A DNA stretch of 64,000 nucleotides. It comes from Deltaproteobacteria bacterium. GTDB lineage: Bacteria; Myxococcota; Myxococcia; SLRQ01. Below the pieces are notes generated by a model that had not been told where the DNA came from, ran no database searches, and was given only the letters and a program-made list of their open reading frames with translations. A program made the translations under genes and the position numbers. Position 1 is the first letter of the stretch; every line of letters starts with the position of its first letter. The stretch is taken from assembly GCA_007130885.1 (NCBI GenBank), contig SLRQ01000033.1:1-64000 (forward strand), in the 5' to 3' direction. Below, in pieces: positions 28,697 through 36,784 of this stretch.

Positions 28697-30136
28697 TCAT
28701 TCGGAGTAGTGCATCTCCAGCTCCTGGAAACGATCGATTACTTCTTGGCGCTCCCGGCGCAGCAGGCCAACCAACTCCGCGTTGTTCCAGAAAAAAGTTC
28801 GCACTAGAATCTTGTCTCGATAGACTAAAACGTTTCTTCGGTAGCGAAGGGCCGCAAACCCGGTGGGCGGCATCAGGCAGAGGTATGCTATCGTCCATTG
28901 GATCTCCATGCCGCCGGAATGCCACAACCAGAAGCCGAAGCCGCCGTAGGTGAGCGGAAACGCCAGCATGCCTATCCCGAAATAGGCGAAAGTGCGGATG
29001 GCCTCGTTCTGGAAAAGGCGCGCCGTGTACTTCGTAAACAGGTACGGTACAATGTTATGCAGCAGTCCAAAGAGTGCCACGGGCGCCATGGCAATTGCGT
29101 AGATCGTCATCCGCAGCCGGATGAGCCGCTCGCGCGCTGGTTTGTCCAATGATTCTCTCACGCTGCGGCTCAGCCGGGTCTGCAGCAAATGATCCTGAAA
29201 GCGATCGACCAGCCGGCGCAGGTCTGAAACCGAAGACGGCTCATGGGCCGAGGCCCAGGTGAGAACATCGGTCAGATATTCCCGGCTTTGCAACCGGAAT
29301 TCCAGCTGATCCGTTCCTTTTTCCGTACTCGGCCGGTACCAGTCGAGCAACTTCCATATCCAGCGCTTCAGCCGCGAGCGCTTTTGCAGCTGCTCGCCCC
29401 GGAGCCCCGCATCTGCCGCGAGCGGTGAAAGACGGTATCCAAGAGCGCTGGACAGGTCATCGGCCAACTCGCTGATCTGCTTGTTCTCCACATGCATGGC
29501 CTCGCGGCGCAGCGACGCCTGAAGATCCGCCGTCATCTTTCCCACGGCTTCCTCGGGATTCTCGCGGTGAAGCCCGGCGTATTCGGCAGCCTGAAGTGGG
29601 GGACCAAAACGCAGCAGCACCGTGGACAGGAAAAAACCGCGGCGCTCAAAGTTGAGCCCCACTGGAACAATGCTCAGACCGAGTTGATAATTGTTGCGCG
29701 CCTCCGCGCCCAGCGCAATCCTGGCACAGCCCGTGCGCAAATTGAACACCTGTCCGAACGGCGAATTCTTTCCCTCCGGAAAAAGGCCCAAGCAACCGGC
29801 GCGCTCAAACAGCTCGTATGCTTTTTCGAAAACAGCCACGTTTCGTTTGTCGCTGCCCGTTCCTTCGCTGGCCCGATAGACGGGAATGGCCCCGAGACGG
29901 TGCAGAATGGAACCAAGAAGCCGGCTGCGGAACAGGCTGCTCTTCACCAGGAAATGAATCTGCCGACGGGTCTGCATGGTCAGCAGGATCGCGTCGAGAA
30001 CGGACGCGGGATGATTGGCCGCCAGGATCACCGGCCCGGATTTGGGAATACGTTCCGAGTGCAAGGAACGAACTGCGACAAAATAAAGATGGCTGAAAAC
30101 GTGAAACAGCCAGACAGTTATCCAGTATACTTTCAT
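28697..30136 (-). CDS. PlsC-type glycerolipid acyltransferase
   Basis: A 479-residue membrane-associated acyltransferase likely to act in phospholipid synthesis. The PlsC core lies at about 30-200: acyl-transfer motif NHPASVLD (His and Asp spaced HX5D, as in the yeast Gpt2/Sct1-like branch rather than the common HX4D), FPEGKNSPFG for substrate binding, and IVPVGLNF. The C-terminal half adds helices with three or four membrane segments (about 345-450). Upstream of the ATG no ribosome site is obvious. It converges with the ArsR gene and reads away from the 30.4-kb lipoprotein remnant. Substrate is not determinable here. Confidence 0.85.
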   Translation of the reverse strand: MKVYWITVWLFHVFSHLYFVAVRSLHSERIPKSGPVILAANHPASVLDAILLTMQTRRQIHFLVKSSLFRSRLLGSILHRLGAIPVYRASEGTGSDKRNVAVFEKAYELFERAGCLGLFPEGKNSPFGQVFNLRTGCARIALGAEARNNYQLGLSIVPVGLNFERRGFFLSTVLLRFGPPLQAAEYAGLHRENPEEAVGKMTADLQASLRREAMHVENKQISELADDLSSALGYRLSPLAADAGLRGEQLQKRSRLKRWIWKLLDWYRPSTEKGTDQLEFRLQSREYLTDVLTWASAHEPSSVSDLRRLVDRFQDHLLQTRLSRSVRESLDKPARERLIRLRMTIYAIAMAPVALFGLLHNIVPYLFTKYTARLFQNEAIRTFAYFGIGMLAFPLTYGGFGFWLWHSGGMEIQWTIAYLCLMPPTGFAALRYRRNVLVYRDKILVRTFFWNNAELVGLLRRERQEVIDRFQELEMHYSE

Positions 30137-30394
30137 ACTAAAATCACTGCGCCAACTCTTGGTTGGTTGTGGTTCTCGCTCTGATCACGAGAATAGATTG
30201 GTCTTTCGGAGCGAGCATCCACCCTCTCCTCGTTTGAATGATCAGCCGATAGAGACTCCTGCGGCTTTCAACAACGTGGAGCATGTAAGTATGCCGAATC
30301 AGGCACAGGACGCTAAAGCCTTTCCTAACGTGAATCGATCAGCGCGTCGAATACCTCTCCTCGAGCATCCACGGCCCGAAAGTGCCTCTCATTC

Positions 30395-30622
30395 TTATGA
30401 AAGCTGACGATCAATGCGTGAAACCGGCCCCGGCGGCAGAACGTGCCAGTCGATGACCATGGTGGTGGTGGGGTCCCATTGCCACGTCACCGGCAGACCG
30501 ACGGGTTCATCGGCTGAAGGCGGGGGACATTTCTCGAACCGCTCGGCTTCTCCCTCGCAACCAGCGGCGAGGATGATCAGCCCTAACGAAAGCAAAGAAG
30601 ATAGGAGTTGCTTTTCATGCAT
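30395..30622 (-). pseudogene. Truncated lipoprotein with start of a purple-acid-phosphatase-like domain
   Basis: Seventy-five codons: lipoprotein signal LLSSLLSLGLIILAAGC, linker, then LPVTWQWDPTTTMVIDWHVL, which resembles the N-terminal fibronectin-like domain of purple-acid-phosphatase/metallophosphoesterase proteins (the 'DPTTTM...W' strand). It stops at 30395, before any catalytic motif. In another minus-strand frame the DNA continues with an open stretch reading ERHFRAVDARGEVFDALIDS and then stops; I do not recognise it. The likely explanation is a gene broken by deletion or fusion. A short intact lipoprotein cannot be ruled out. Confidence 0.55.
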
Positions 30623-30704
30623 GATGGGATGGCGGTCGTTGGGTTTGATGAACAGAATGCTATCATGGTCTGCGCCCCTGAACCGGAAAGCAACCGCGGA
30701 CTTC

Positions 30705-30729
30705 ATATGCCTCTCTAGTAGAGGCATAT
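30705..30729. promoter_or_regulatory. Perfect 10-bp inverted repeat between divergent genes
   Basis: ATATGCCTCT and AGAGGCATAT flank a 5-base loop. A run of six T follows on the plus strand after CCTGG. It lies between the minus-strand lipoprotein remnant and the plus-strand FMN-binding gene, so it is either an operator or a plus-strand terminator left from a lost gene. Confidence 0.5.
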
Positions 30730-30855
30730 CCTGGTTTTTTATCCGTCACCGGACCATGTAGATCTGGCTTGATACACCGGCACCTGGTAGGAGATTGCTC
30801 ATCTGAAGGAGCTGTGGGTCACTTCGGGACCAAACGAGTAGAAAGAGAGATTGGA

Positions 30856-31356
30856 ATGAAGAACCAAACGATCAAGGAAGTTCTTCTAGCCGTCGCTCTG
30901 ACGTCTTTGTTCGCCGTAGGCTGTCCACAATCCGAGTCACCGGAGGTGACGGTCGTCGAGCCCGCGCCATTGAGGGTCGAGGCGAGGGCCGAAGCCAGGG
31001 ATCACGAAGATGGCACCTACCGAGGGATCTTCGCCGATGGACCAGACATCCAGGTGAACGTTGAGTTTACGTTGGAGGACGGGACGGTCACGAAAGCGGG
31101 CTTCCGACACTTGAGGCGAGATGAAAACTACAACATCGACGCTGTGGAAGAGCCCTATCGCTCGGTGGTCCAGCAGTATCACGAAGCCCTGAACCACCTC
31201 GTCGGCAAGCGTCTCGAGGACCATCTAGAGGATCTCTACACGCCTAGCGAGATAGTAGTCACCGAGGTGGACGGCTACTCAGGAGCCACGATTCGGAGCA
31301 GTAAGCTAATATCCGCCATCCGCGACGGGCTGAACCGGGGCGTCTACGCATACTGA
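30856..31356 (+). CDS. FMN-binding-domain lipoprotein (flavinylated type)
   Basis: A 166-residue exported protein with an FMN_bind domain. Lipoprotein signal VALTSLFAVGC places the lipid Cys at about residue 23. The domain runs from DGTYRGIFADG to the end and carries DGYSGATIRSS, the [S/T]GA[S/T] motif to which ApbE attaches FMN covalently in NqrC/RnfG and related electron carriers. The start at 30856 is chosen because the signal peptide begins there, with an AGAGAG site before it. It lies upstream of the ferredoxin-hcp pair, suggesting a role in extracytoplasmic electron flow, but no ApbE, Rnf or Nqr gene is in the window. Confidence 0.85.
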   Translation: MKNQTIKEVLLAVALTSLFAVGCPQSESPEVTVVEPAPLRVEARAEARDHEDGTYRGIFADGPDIQVNVEFTLEDGTVTKAGFRHLRRDENYNIDAVEEPYRSVVQQYHEALNHLVGKRLEDHLEDLYTPSEIVVTEVDGYSGATIRSSKLISAIRDGLNRGVYAY

Positions 31357-31399
31357 CAGAGAACTCGGCCTGTCCGCGTGTGTTTCGTGACCAAAGCGC

Positions 31400-31440
31400 T
31401 TGACTATTCCGGTAAAGCAGTATAGTAATACCGGAAAAGT
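31400..31440 (+). promoter_or_regulatory. Candidate promoter with inverted-repeat operator for ferredoxin-hcp
   Basis: TTGACT (31400-31405) and TATAGT (31421-31426) look like -35 and -10 elements, though the 15-base spacer is short. A near-perfect inverted repeat, ACTATTCCGGTA (31403-31414) and TACCGGAAAAGT (31429-31440), one mismatch, overlaps both. A repressor bound here would block transcription of the ferredoxin and hcp genes. The regulator is not known. Confidence 0.6.
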
Positions 31441-31515
31441 GAGGGCGGCTCGATGTGAGCGTCCTCCGTAACGGCCCGGCGTGGCCCCGCGAAGTGCTCA
31501 TGGAGGAATGAAAGA

Positions 31516-32328
31516 ATGTCGGCGATACCGAAAACCAAGCGAAAGATAATCGAGATAGACGAAGATCTATGCACAGGCTGCGGTGACTGCATACCGAGCT
31601 GCCCGGAGGGGGCGCTGCGAATCATCGACGGTAAGGCCCGTTTGGTCGGTGATTTGCTGTGCGATGGGTTGGGGGCTTGTGTCGGGCACTGCCCTACAGG
31701 TGCGATGAAGGTTATCGAGAGAGAGGCCGAGCCCTACGACGAGCAGCGAGTGATGGACAGCATTGTTAGACAGGGGCCCGCCACGATTATGGCTCACCTG
31801 CGGCACCTCAAGGATCATGGAGAGACCGTCTATCACCAGCAAGCGCTGGCGTACCTGGCGGACCATGGGATCCCTATTCCGGAGAACGACGAGGCGGGGT
31901 CGACCTGTGGCGGAGGCTGCCCGGGGACCGCGGCCAAGGAGCCCAGCGCTAGGAGCCTCGGGCTTCGAAACTGGCCGGTCCAGATCTCGTTGGTGCCGGT
32001 CACCGCGCCGTATCTGTCGGGGGCTGATCTGCTCGTTGCCGCCGATTGCGCGGCCTTCGCCGCGCCGGGCTTCCACGAGGAGGTGGCCGAAGGCCGCGTT
32101 GTCCTGATCGGCTGCCCGAAGCTCGACGACGCCGGCGGCTATGCGCGTAAGCTGACACAGATATTTGCTGAGAACGACATTTGCTCGGTGACGGTGGCGC
32201 ACATGACCGTTCCTTGCTGCCATGGTCTGGTTGCCTTGATGCAAAACGCGATCATGGCCAGTGGAAAGGACTTGAAGCTCCGGCAGGTCGTCATCGGCCT
32301 GGACGGAGCGATTGAGGAGATGGAGTAG
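31516..32328 (+). CDS. Two-[4Fe-4S] ferredoxin-domain protein preceding hcp
   Basis: A 270-residue cytoplasmic iron-sulfur protein. The N-terminus has two 4Fe-4S sites: CTGCGDCIPSCPEGA and CDGLGACVGHCPTGA. The remaining 190 residues have further Cys (STCGGGCPG, IGCPKLD, VPCCHGL) in a domain seen in ferredoxins located beside hcp. It probably delivers electrons to the hybrid cluster protein, encoded 45 bases downstream. GGAGG precedes the start. The operator-like inverted repeat at 31403-31440 lies about 75 bases upstream. Confidence 0.9.
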   Translation: MSAIPKTKRKIIEIDEDLCTGCGDCIPSCPEGALRIIDGKARLVGDLLCDGLGACVGHCPTGAMKVIEREAEPYDEQRVMDSIVRQGPATIMAHLRHLKDHGETVYHQQALAYLADHGIPIPENDEAGSTCGGGCPGTAAKEPSARSLGLRNWPVQISLVPVTAPYLSGADLLVAADCAAFAAPGFHEEVAEGRVVLIGCPKLDDAGGYARKLTQIFAENDICSVTVAHMTVPCCHGLVALMQNAIMASGKDLKLRQVVIGLDGAIEEME

Positions 32329-32373
32329 CAGTGGGAGTTCGCCCGATAAACACACAACTAATAGGAGAGAAGA

Positions 32374-34029
32374 ATGTTTTGCTATCAATGTGAGCAGACG
32401 GCTGGGGGCAAGGCCTGCACGAAGAAGGGTGTTTGCGGAAAAGAGCCGGTGGCCGCGGATCTACAGGATCTGCTGACCCACGTTGCGACCGGGGTTTCAA
32501 TGTATGCACATCGGGCCCGCGAGCTCGGTGCACCCGCCGACCATGAGATTGATCGTTACGTCATAGAGGCCCTGTTTACGACGGTAACCAATGTCTCCTT
32601 CGATGCCGACCGCATAGAGGCCAAGATCAGAGAGGGGCTCGAGGTCAGGGACAGGGCGCGGGCCATGTACGAGTCGGCGGTTGGAGCGGCGGACGAGCCT
32701 GTCGAGAAGCTGAACGGACCGGCCGAGCTTCAGATCCGTAACGGTCGTCAGGAGCTGCTCACAATCGCTGCGGGTATCGGCTTCGAGAGGGCCATCGCTG
32801 CGCTCGGTGACACGGTGGCCGGTCTCAAGAGCCTCGTCCTCTTCGGCCTGCGCGGCGCAGCCGCATATACCGACCATGCCATGCTCCTTGGGGTCGTGGA
32901 CGACCAGCACCTCGGCTTTTACCACGAGATGTTGAACCTCCTCTCTCGCGACGATCTCACCGTCGACGACCTGCTCCCAGCGGCACTCAAGGTCGGAGAG
33001 GGAAACCTGAGGGCTATGGAGCTGCTCGACTCGGCCAACACGGGGATCTATGGGCACCCGGAGCCCACCCAGGTTCGTGTCACTCCCGTGGCCGGCAAGG
33101 CCATCCTGGTGAGCGGTCACGACCTGAAGGATTTGGCCACCCTGCTCGAGCAGACCAAGGGCAAGGGCATCAACGTCTACACCCACGGCGAAATGCTGCC
33201 GGCTCACGGCTACCCCGAACTCAAAAAGCACCCCCACCTCGTGGGCAACTACGGTGGCGCGTGGCAGGAACAGCGCAAGGAGTTCGACGTCTTCCCTGGC
33301 GCGGTTCTAATGACGACCAATTGCATCCAGAAGCCCAAGGAGACCTACGGCGGTCGCATCTTCACGACGGGGCTGGTGAGCTGGCCCGGCGTGAGGCATG
33401 TCGAGGGTCCGGACTTTACGCCGGTGATCGACGCGGCGTTGAAGGCACCCGGCTTTTCTGCCGACGAGCCCAAGAAGAGCATTACCGTGGGCTTCGGCCG
33501 AAACGCCGTGTTGAGCGCGGCGCCCGCGGTCATAGACGCCGTGAAGGGCGGGAAGATAAGGCACTTCTTCCTGATAGGCGGCTGCGACGGCGCCAAGCCC
33601 GGCCGTAACTATTACACCGAACTCGCGCAAAAGGTGCCGGACGATTGCGTCATCATGACTCTCGCGTGCGGCAAGTATCGCTTCAACAAGCTCGATTTCG
33701 GGACGGTGGCCGGCCTGCCGAGGCTGCTGGACGTCGGGCAGTGCAACGACTCATACAGCGCCGTGCAGATCGCGCTCGCTCTGGCCGATGCCTTCGAGAC
33801 TGACGTCAACAGCCTTCCGCTAAGCCTCGTGCTGTCGTGGTATGAGCAGAAGGCCGTCGCCATCCTCCTCTCCTTGTTGCACCTCGGAATCAAGAACATC
33901 CGCCTGGGACCCAGCCTGCCCGCGTTCATCACGCCTCAGGTTCTCGATGTTTTGGTGCGGAACTACGGTATTGCGCCGATCTCGACGCCGGACGAGGATC
34001 TCACGAAGATCCTAGGCGCCGCCGCCTGA
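32374..34029 (+). CDS. hcp: Hybrid cluster protein (hydroxylamine / NO reductase)
   Basis: A 551-residue cytoplasmic Hcp, an enzyme reported to reduce hydroxylamine and nitric oxide and to counter nitrosative stress in anaerobes. The N-terminal Cys motif CYQCEQT...AC...GVC (Cx2Cx8Cx5C) binds the 4Fe cluster. Ligands of the hybrid cluster are visible: VYTHGEMLPAHGYPEL, NCIQKPKETY, FFLIGGCDGAKPGRNYY, LACGKYRFN and DVGQCNDSYSA. Length and motifs match the family and it appears complete. GGAGAG precedes the ATG. It follows the ferredoxin gene in an apparent two-gene operon. Confidence 0.97.
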   Translation: MFCYQCEQTAGGKACTKKGVCGKEPVAADLQDLLTHVATGVSMYAHRARELGAPADHEIDRYVIEALFTTVTNVSFDADRIEAKIREGLEVRDRARAMYESAVGAADEPVEKLNGPAELQIRNGRQELLTIAAGIGFERAIAALGDTVAGLKSLVLFGLRGAAAYTDHAMLLGVVDDQHLGFYHEMLNLLSRDDLTVDDLLPAALKVGEGNLRAMELLDSANTGIYGHPEPTQVRVTPVAGKAILVSGHDLKDLATLLEQTKGKGINVYTHGEMLPAHGYPELKKHPHLVGNYGGAWQEQRKEFDVFPGAVLMTTNCIQKPKETYGGRIFTTGLVSWPGVRHVEGPDFTPVIDAALKAPGFSADEPKKSITVGFGRNAVLSAAPAVIDAVKGGKIRHFFLIGGCDGAKPGRNYYTELAQKVPDDCVIMTLACGKYRFNKLDFGTVAGLPRLLDVGQCNDSYSAVQIALALADAFETDVNSLPLSLVLSWYEQKAVAILLSLLHLGIKNIRLGPSLPAFITPQVLDVLVRNYGIAPISTPDEDLTKILGAAA

Positions 34030-34108
34030 GGGTAACACCGACTAATTCGATGACGGTTCGCAGCATACATTCTCGCCCTTTAGATTGAATCCAAAGCGAT
34101 CGATGTAT

Positions 34109-35491
34109 CTAGGAATTCCGTCGCCAAGCGAACTTAGACGATAGAGGGGATTTCTCAGACCTCGACGTCGGCTCACGTCTCTCGAGACCCTGCAGGGCGG
34201 AGTCGAAGCGCTCGATGAGCCTTTCTGGTATCTTGGGAGCGAGTGCGCCCTCTCTCCAGGTGAGGTTGAAGTCGAGCCCGCCTCGGCAGCCGGTCAACGC
34301 CGCTATCAGCTGCGGAGGATGCCCGACCGGCCCAGTGAAACGGGCTGCGAGGCACGGGCCAGTCCCGAAGTCGAGGCGCTCTTCCTCGATGATGCCCATG
34401 TTCGTGAGGGCTACGCGCCTTCCCATTCGGCCCACGCTCAAGCCGACGAGCTTTCTGAAGGCCCATTTCGTCAGGCCGTGAGGGGCGATGCTGGCGCCCA
34501 ACAGGGAAATGAGAGCTCCCCCGAGGCCGGTTGCTCCGGCTTTCCAAGTGGAGGTTTCTTCGCATACGGCGCGCAACAGCTCATCATCCGATACGGGCCG
34601 GGCCTTGCCGAAGCGCAGGGGACCGATGACACTCAAGTTAGAAACATCCTCTTGCGGCCCGGGGAGTAGAAGTCGGAAGTCGGCGGTGGCAATTATTCCC
34701 ATGATTCGAGAGCGCCGCTCGTTCGGCGCTACGAAGTCCTCGAGCGCCTTTAGTAGAGCGAAGAGCGACATGTCGTTGAGGGTGATACCGCTACTCGAGA
34801 AGACCTCTTTCAAGCGCTTCACTCGTTCAGGGGCGATATGAACCGAGATGAAGCGGTTGGGGCCGCGCGCACTCGGTACCATGGGAACAGACACAAACGG
34901 GCCTCCAAGCTGAGAGACGACGTCCCGGAAGATTCCGCGAAATAGCTTCCACGAGGAGAAGCTCCGCGTCGCGACTAGGAGGCGGGGGAGGGGATGCGGT
35001 TGTTGGAACGGTTCCTCTTTAGCGGTCCAACTATCGTTCTTCTGAAGCGCACCATAGGCGGCGGCGATTCGGTAAAGGAGATTCTTCGTTCCACCGCCGT
35101 CGCAAAGGTGATGGTTCACCCGCGCTAGGAGGCGGTCGTGGCTCGAGAGGTGAAGAATCTCGAGCTCGAGCGGCAATGAACCGTAAGGCTCGAACGGTCG
35201 GGCGAAGAGCTCTCTTTCTATGGCCTGCGCAGAGGAGAAATCGACGCTTTCGTGCTCCTCGATTCGCCACCTCGGATTCAGGTCGAGATCCCATCGAGAA
35301 CGCCAGAAGCCAGGGCGGAACCTGCCGCGAAGCTTCGGGACCGCCTTGGCCACCTCCACGAGAGCCCGTTGAAGCAGCGAGGGATCGAGCCTAGCCGACA
35401 CGTCGACAGCGGCGTGTATGTGGGTGTGGCAGTGGTCCGATAGGCCGGCGACCGCGGCGGTCACCGGGCTCGCTACGATCGTTTCTCTCAT
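34109..35491 (-). CDS. Condensation-fold acyltransferase
   Basis: A 460-residue protein of the chloramphenicol-acetyltransferase-like/condensation superfamily. The active-site motif HXXXDG is present as NHHLCDGGG (about residue 132), DFRLLLPG takes the place of the structural DFGW-type motif and ALTNMGII resembles the TNLG-type bridge strand of alcohol acetyltransferases, PapA5 and WS/DGAT proteins. It would transfer an acyl group to an alcohol or amine; substrate unknown. There are no NRPS or PKS genes nearby, and the domain is free-standing. It reads away from the DUF134 gene. Start ATG 35491, with a weak ribosome site. Confidence 0.75.
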   Translation of the reverse strand: MRETIVASPVTAAVAGLSDHCHTHIHAAVDVSARLDPSLLQRALVEVAKAVPKLRGRFRPGFWRSRWDLDLNPRWRIEEHESVDFSSAQAIERELFARPFEPYGSLPLELEILHLSSHDRLLARVNHHLCDGGGTKNLLYRIAAAYGALQKNDSWTAKEEPFQQPHPLPRLLVATRSFSSWKLFRGIFRDVVSQLGGPFVSVPMVPSARGPNRFISVHIAPERVKRLKEVFSSSGITLNDMSLFALLKALEDFVAPNERRSRIMGIIATADFRLLLPGPQEDVSNLSVIGPLRFGKARPVSDDELLRAVCEETSTWKAGATGLGGALISLLGASIAPHGLTKWAFRKLVGLSVGRMGRRVALTNMGIIEEERLDFGTGPCLAARFTGPVGHPPQLIAALTGCRGGLDFNLTWREGALAPKIPERLIERFDSALQGLERREPTSRSEKSPLSSKFAWRRNS

Positions 35492-35700
35492 TCGGATTGG
35501 AGTCTATCAGAGCATTTACCGCCGTGAGGTCTGATAACGCAGCCGGCTGGATCCGCAAGCCAAGCAAGACTGCGCCATCCGAGCTTTGGGAGGCGCACGG
35601 ATCACCCCCCTGGGTCGACTTCGAGCACGGCTCAAGCTCGAATAGTACTTGCGAATTTTGAACATATGCCCATAATTCTTGAAGGGAGGCTCTCGTAAAG

Positions 35701-36069
35701 ATGCCCAGACCGTACTGCCAAAGACGCATTGCAGGACAACCCGGTGCTTCAGTTTTTAAGCCGGCCGGGACGCCGTTGCGCGAACTCGAGACGGTGATAA
35801 TGAACCTCGACGAGTTCGAGGCGATGCGTCTTTGCGAGCTCGAGGGCCTGTACCATGAGCAAGCCGCGGCGGAGATGAGGGTATCCAGGTCGACCTTCAG
35901 CCGAATTCTCGACTCGGCGCACGCAAAGCTCGCTGATGTGGTCGTCCACGGCAAGGCGCTTCGCATCGAAGGGGGACCGGTTCGAGTCGCCGGCCGACGA
36001 TGCTGCGGGAGATACGGAGAGAAGAGATGCGAGGAACAACCGCCCGATGGGCAAGGGAGAAAGAAATGA
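35701..36069 (+). CDS. DUF134 family DNA-binding protein
   Basis: A 122-residue protein with the DUF134 fold: N-terminal CQRRI segment, ELETVIMNLDEFEAMRLCEL, then a sigma-4-like helix-turn-helix (HEQAAAEMRVSRSTFSRIL) and a Cys-rich tail (RRCCGRYGEKRC). Such proteins commonly sit beside NifX/NifB-like genes and probably regulate them. The stop overlaps the start of the NifX-like gene by ATGA. GGGAGG precedes the start. The upstream sequence has a partly symmetrical CATATGCCCATA (35663-35674) that could be a binding site. Confidence 0.9.
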   Translation: MPRPYCQRRIAGQPGASVFKPAGTPLRELETVIMNLDEFEAMRLCELEGLYHEQAAAEMRVSRSTFSRILDSAHAKLADVVVHGKALRIEGGPVRVAGRRCCGRYGEKRCEEQPPDGQGRKK

Positions 36070-36434
36070 ACGTGTGTATTCCAGTGGAAGAGGATCAGGG
36101 GCTCTCGAGTAGGGTATGCTCTCACTTCGGCTCGGCGCCGATCTTCATGCTCGTCGATTCCGACACGAGCGATTGCAGAGCCATTCCAAATACGAACCAG
36201 CACCACGCATACGGCATGTGCATGCCTCTTCGTGTGCTCGAGGGCGAGAAGTTCGATGCATTGATCGTGAGAGGCATCGGCATGGGCGCGCTCGGAAAGC
36301 TCGAGTCGGCGGGCATCGCCGTGTACATGGCCGAGCACGCGACGGTCGGTGAGACGATCGCCGCGTTGCAGGCCGGTAGCTTGAAGAAAGTGCGGCCGTC
36401 GATGGCCTGTGCCGGGCACGGGCACAAACCATGA
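36066..36434 (+). CDS. NifX/NifB-type dinitrogenase iron-molybdenum cofactor-binding protein
   Basis: A 122-residue protein of the NifX/NafY/orange-protein fold, which carries iron-molybdenum or other metal-sulfur clusters. MNVCIPVEEDQGLSSRVCSHFG is close to the family start, GIGMGALGKLESAGI is the core, and the tail ends in MACAGHGHKP with Cys and His. The start at 36066 overlaps the DUF134 stop (ATGA), so translation is coupled. No nif structural genes, NifB radical-SAM protein or Mrp-type ATPase are in the window, so a nitrogenase role is not implied; orange-protein-like function in anaerobes is the better comparison. Confidence 0.9.
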   Translation: MNVCIPVEEDQGLSSRVCSHFGSAPIFMLVDSDTSDCRAIPNTNQHHAYGMCMPLRVLEGEKFDALIVRGIGMGALGKLESAGIAVYMAEHATVGETIAALQAGSLKKVRPSMACAGHGHKP

Positions 36435-36784
36435 CCTGGTCGTTACGAAAAGGCGCCATCGCCCGTGGCGAGAATCGACCCGACCTCGGTCTCAAGATCG
36501 AGTTTTGCATCATCGGCCGAGTTCATTCGGTGTTCACCAGCGCCGAGGGAATCTCTATTTAGGCCCTTATTCCCGTGCAGCCGAGAGACGGGTGGTGATT
36601 GTGGAGCCATCGAGCAAGGGTGGGAAATGCTTGCTGGGCTGCTGCATTTGCGTCAGTAGGCGACGAAACACAGCTTCGACCCGGATTTCGCGCACGACTA
36701 CCAATGTCGCAACAGACGCAATCCTGGTTCGAAGTAGCCGAATTCGACGTTAACAGGTGAGAACGCGAACCGCGCACGACTAGA
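36435..36784. other. Gene-free stretch
   Basis: No supported gene. Open frames on both strands are short and Arg/Ser-rich, as expected for out-of-frame GC-rich DNA. A promoter for the DUF1847 gene may lie here. Confidence 0.55.

Noticed and set aside
35701..36434. Nitrogenase gene cluster suggested by the NifX-like protein
   Set aside because: No nifHDK, nifB or nifEN is present; the NifX fold is also common in non-nitrogen-fixing anaerobes.
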